Positions 6,033 to 7,647 of a DNA stretch of 7,647 bases are shown here, piece after piece. The stretch is from Bacteroidales bacterium (GTDB lineage Bacteria > Bacteroidota > Bacteroidia > Bacteroidales > P3), in the NCBI GenBank assembly GCA_031286005.1, contig JAITVC010000294.1, forward strand, positions 1 through 7,647, in the 5' to 3' direction. Each line of letters begins with the position of its first letter. Position 1 is the first letter of the stretch. Position numbers and translations under genes: made by a program. Under the pieces are notes generated by a model that saw only the letters and a program-made list of their open reading frames with translations, was not told the DNA's origin and made no database searches.

Positions 6033-6338
6033 TTAATTATTTTTATTTATCAAATTCACAATTTGAAAGCAGTTTAACCACTTGTTCAAACTGTTATATT
6101 GTTCTAATTGCAAGTTTTCATTTACGGCATAGCCTTTTATGATGTAATCTTTCAGTACTTTGTTTGCCCAAATTCGAAATTGAGTACCACGTTTAGATTT
6201 CACACGATAACCAACGGAAATAATCACATCAAGGTTGTAAAGATTGGTGCTTGCCGTTTGTGTTTTTCCAACAATATCGCCATCCTGCGTTTTGTATATG
6301 ACTAAATCTTCTGTTGTCATGTTTGTTTTAATTATCAT
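6033..6338 (-). pseudogene. rhuM: Decayed RhuM-family gene: internal deletion, frameshift and lost C-terminus
   Basis: The 101-codon frame contains the hallmark RhuM block YNLDVIISVGYRVKSKRG (34-51), followed by TQFRIWANKVLKDYIIKGYAVNE. Intact members are about 300 residues or more. Three lesions are visible. First, the N-terminus TTEDLVIYKTQDGD jumps near residue 22 directly to VGKTQTAST, skipping the usual helix-turn-helix-like segment (WLTQAQMAELF in relatives). Second, at about 6081-6086 the frame breaks: shifting by one base restores VVKLLSN, a run typical of the family after QYNSL. Third, even the restored frame stops at 6043-6045. The starting ATG at 6338 lies 1 nt after the previous stop; the ATG at 6320 better fits the family N-terminus. 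RhuM genes often sit inside type I restriction loci; their role is poorly known. A short product could still be made. Confidence 0.85.
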
Positions 6339-6339
6339 T

Positions 6340-6591
6340 TTAAGTTAAATAATCCCATGCTTGTTCTTCATCGCCTGTTTTGATGGTTATGGCTTCTTCT
6401 AATAAATCAATTCTGTTTCTTATGTACATTGAATAGCCTGGTTCTGTTTGGTATGTTAATGAAACTTTGTAATCCGATTCACATCGCTCTTTTAATTCGT
6501 TCAATTCCTCAAATGTCCAACCGGCAAGTTTTGATAGAACTTTGATTTTCTCATTTGTGAAGGTTTCTAATATTTCTTTTCCGGGTTTCAT
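6340..6591 (-). CDS. Small protein of unknown function in the accessory stretch
   Basis: An 83-residue acidic protein that I do not recognise. It lacks a signal peptide or membrane segment. The pattern suggests helices at about 5-21 and 28-37, a short strand-like stretch (KVSLTYQT), then a helix over RIDLLEEAITI, ending GDEEQAWDYLT. The AT-rich codon use matches its neighbours and differs from pgk. It starts 13 nt after the membrane protein gene, with only a weak AGG before the ATG, and its stop lies 1 nt before the RhuM remnant, so all three form one operon. Being intact in a decaying neighbourhood, it may be either a recent arrival or a functional accessory protein. Confidence 0.65.
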   Translation of the reverse strand: MKPGKEILETFTNEKIKVLSKLAGWTFEELNELKERCESDYKVSLTYQTEPGYSMYIRNRIDLLEEAITIKTGDEEQAWDYLT

Positions 6592-6604
6592 TTTTACCTA
6601 TTCT

Positions 6605-7141
6605 CTATTTAATTTTTCCTGCAATTTTATTTAACTGTTTTTCTATCCCTTTTAAAGCTCTTTCTACATTGTTTTCTATCTTTGCAGAGGTTCCCATGTA
6701 AGCATAATCGTTTATGGTAAATTCATCATATTGTACGATTTCGTTATAAAAAATAGTTGTAATTTTTATAGGTGTAGATTTGAGTTCCAATAGATCATTG
6801 TCTCCTGCAGGACAAAGAAAATAGATTTTTGAAACTCCAGGCATAATTCGCAAAGGTCGGGCGTAAAGGTTTTTTAAATACGGAGTCGTCATTTTGTCAA
6901 TAAATTCGCTATTGATTTGGATTCTTTTTATTTCAGCAACAGACTTTCCAGTATTTTCAATTTTGAGAAAAAAAATTGTTGCTACAATTTCAATACTGAA
7001 TTGTATATTCGCTTTATGTTCTTCTTGCCATTGCTTTTTTAGTTCGTTTAGTTGTTTTCTATTTTGACGTAATGTTACAAATGTAGCAATAGCCATTAGT
7101 ACTGTTGCTCCTGCACTTAATGCAACCCAAAAATCAGTCAT
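6605..7141 (-). CDS. One-pass membrane protein of unknown function, cytoplasmic coiled coil plus beta domain
   Basis: This 178-residue protein has a single membrane segment at about 4-24 (FWVALSAGATVLMAIATFVT). A basic helical linker follows (RQNRKQLNELKKQWQEEHKA, about 25-44). The body, about 45-150, looks beta-rich and contains FFLKIENTGKSVAEIKRIQI, a pattern seen in many uncharacterised membrane-anchored proteins with an immunoglobulin-like fold. The last 25 residues form a lysine-rich helix. The positive charges after the membrane segment suggest that the body faces the cytoplasm. The ATG at 7141 has a full AGGAGG site 8 nt upstream, the only strong one in this window. It follows the methyltransferase-like tail by 19 nt and leads the 83-residue and RhuM genes. 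A defence-related role is possible from context only. Confidence 0.78.
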   Translation of the reverse strand: MTDFWVALSAGATVLMAIATFVTLRQNRKQLNELKKQWQEEHKANIQFSIEIVATIFFLKIENTGKSVAEIKRIQINSEFIDKMTTPYLKNLYARPLRIMPGVSKIYFLCPAGDNDLLELKSTPIKITTIFYNEIVQYDEFTINDYAYMGTSAKIENNVERALKGIEKQLNKIAGKIK

Positions 7142-7149
7142 ATTAATTT

Positions 7150-7155
7150 CCTCCT
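7150..7155 (-). promoter_or_regulatory. Strong Shine-Dalgarno site AGGAGG
   Basis: The minus strand reads AGGAGG, then 8 nt, then the ATG at 7141. It fixes the start of the membrane protein. None of pgk, ddh, the phosphodiesterase, ribD, the antitoxin or the 226-residue gene has a comparable site, as is usual in Bacteroidota, so it sets this gene apart from its neighbours. Confidence 0.8.
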
Positions 7156-7160
7156 ATTTT

Positions 7161-7268
7161 TTATTTCTCAATTACCCCAATTTCCTCCTCCGTCAACCCA
7201 TACAACTCATAAACAATCTCATTGATTTGATCTTCGCTGTGGGCAATTTTAATCACATTAATGAGCAT
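7161..7268 (-). pseudogene. C-terminal remnant of a restriction-type DNA methyltransferase (35-codon frame)
   Basis: A 35-codon frame ends in VYELYGLTEEEIGVIEK. This closely matches the extreme C-terminus of many N6-adenine methyltransferase or type IIG/BREX-like restriction enzymes, whose last residues are typically (I/V)VYELYGLTEEEI. Nothing else of such a gene (over 500 residues) is present: upstream is the cupin gene. The ATG at 7268 lies inside the last codons of the cupin gene, so the two frames overlap by 11 nt, and re-initiation could still produce a small peptide. It stops 19 nt before the membrane protein gene. I take it as the 3' stub left when a restriction-modification gene was deleted, which agrees with the nearby RhuM remnant. 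The family match is from recalled sequence patterns and the segment is short. Confidence 0.6.
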
Positions 7269-7647
7269 GCTCCGCCTCCATAGCCTCGGCTTGCGTTTTG
7301 TGAATGGTGCCGTGAGGATGTTCTACCGGTGCATAGATAGAATATAGTTTGAGCGGCGTGTTGCCCGTATTGACAAGGTTGTGCCATTTGCCGGCAGGGA
7401 CGAACACGGAATAGTCTGCTGTTACAGTTTGCGTAAAATCAAGATTATCTTTTGTATCGCCCATGAATACACGTCCTTCGCCGGATTCGATCCGTAAGAA
7501 TTGGTCAATGTCGGCATGCAATTCCAAGCCTATATTTCCGCCAACGGGAATGGTCATAAGCGTAACTTGCAGGTTAGTGCCCGTCCACAATACTGTTCGG
7601 AAATTTTCGTTGGCTTCGGTGTAAGATTCGATGTTTAGTACGGTTGG
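7258..7647 (-). CDS. Small single-domain cupin protein (N-terminus cut by window edge)
   Basis: The frame is open to the window edge and shows 129 residues; family members of this type have about 130-140, so only a few N-terminal residues are missing. The visible start is PTVLNIESYTEANENFRTVLW; a TTG at 7590 falls in the middle of this conserved region and is not the start. Cupin motif 1 is present as GGNIGLELHADIDQFLRIESGEG, with Asp where the second metal-binding His of the classical HxH usually stands. Motif 2 is PAGKWHNLVNTG. The C-terminus is His- and Glu-rich (EAEHAH). Such cupins are usually cytosolic metal-binding enzymes or sugar-binding proteins related to mannose-6-phosphate isomerase; substrate and reaction cannot be told here. 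Its stop overlaps the methyltransferase-like remnant. Confidence 0.9.
   Translation of the reverse strand, partial: PTVLNIESYTEANENFRTVLWTGTNLQVTLMTIPVGGNIGLELHADIDQFLRIESGEGRVFMGDTKDNLDFTQTVTADYSVFVPAGKWHNLVNTGNTPLKLYSIYAPVEHPHGTIHKTQAEAMEAEHAH

Noticed and set aside
7258..7590. Cupin gene starting at the TTG at 7590
   Set aside because: The frame stays open upstream to the window edge and the extra residues (NIESYT...NFRTVL) match the family, so the true start lies beyond the window.

Overview
The window looks like a piece of a Bacteroidota chromosome, most likely Bacteroidales. Three things point there: two promoters of the Bacteroidota type (TTTG, 20 bp, TAnnTTTG), an almost general lack of Shine-Dalgarno sites, and close resemblance of the proteins to Bacteroidota families (Ddh, NPP-type phosphodiesterase, RibD, RhuM). 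This is judged from sequence alone. Every gene I support lies on the minus strand, so biological order runs from high to low coordinates.

Right part (7647 to 6033). A cupin gene, cut by the window edge, is followed by an AT-rich accessory stretch. This holds a 35-codon reading frame that looks like the very C-terminus of a restriction-type DNA methyltransferase and overlaps the cupin stop. After it come a one-pass membrane protein of unknown function with a strong AGGAGG site, an 83-residue orphan, and a decayed RhuM-family gene with an internal deletion, a frameshift and a lost C-terminus. I read this as the remains of a restriction or defence island.

Centre (6011 to 2695). Three intact, tightly packed genes follow: phosphoglycerate kinase (glycolysis), meso-diaminopimelate dehydrogenase (lysine and peptidoglycan precursor) and an exported NPP-type phosphodiesterase. 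From the cupin to this last gene no intergenic gap exceeds 21 nt and I see no internal Bacteroidota promoter, so the whole stretch could be one transcript.

Left-centre (2694 to 1591). A tandem array of about thirteen 21-bp units, degenerate at both ends, lies downstream of the phosphodiesterase. It abuts the promoter of a 226-residue helical protein of unknown function. That gene is followed by a perfect 28-bp palindrome resembling dispersed REP-like hairpins.

Left part (1500 to 1). A toxin-antitoxin pair comes next: a YoeB-type toxin with all catalytic residues and an upstream partner that does not look like YefM. The pair has its own promoter, overlapped by a perfect 9-bp inverted repeat that is a good operator candidate. 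The riboflavin gene ribD starts 37 nt after the toxin and runs out of the window. The best candidates for something undescribed are the YoeB pair with its unusual antitoxin and operator, the 21-bp array, and the decayed island.
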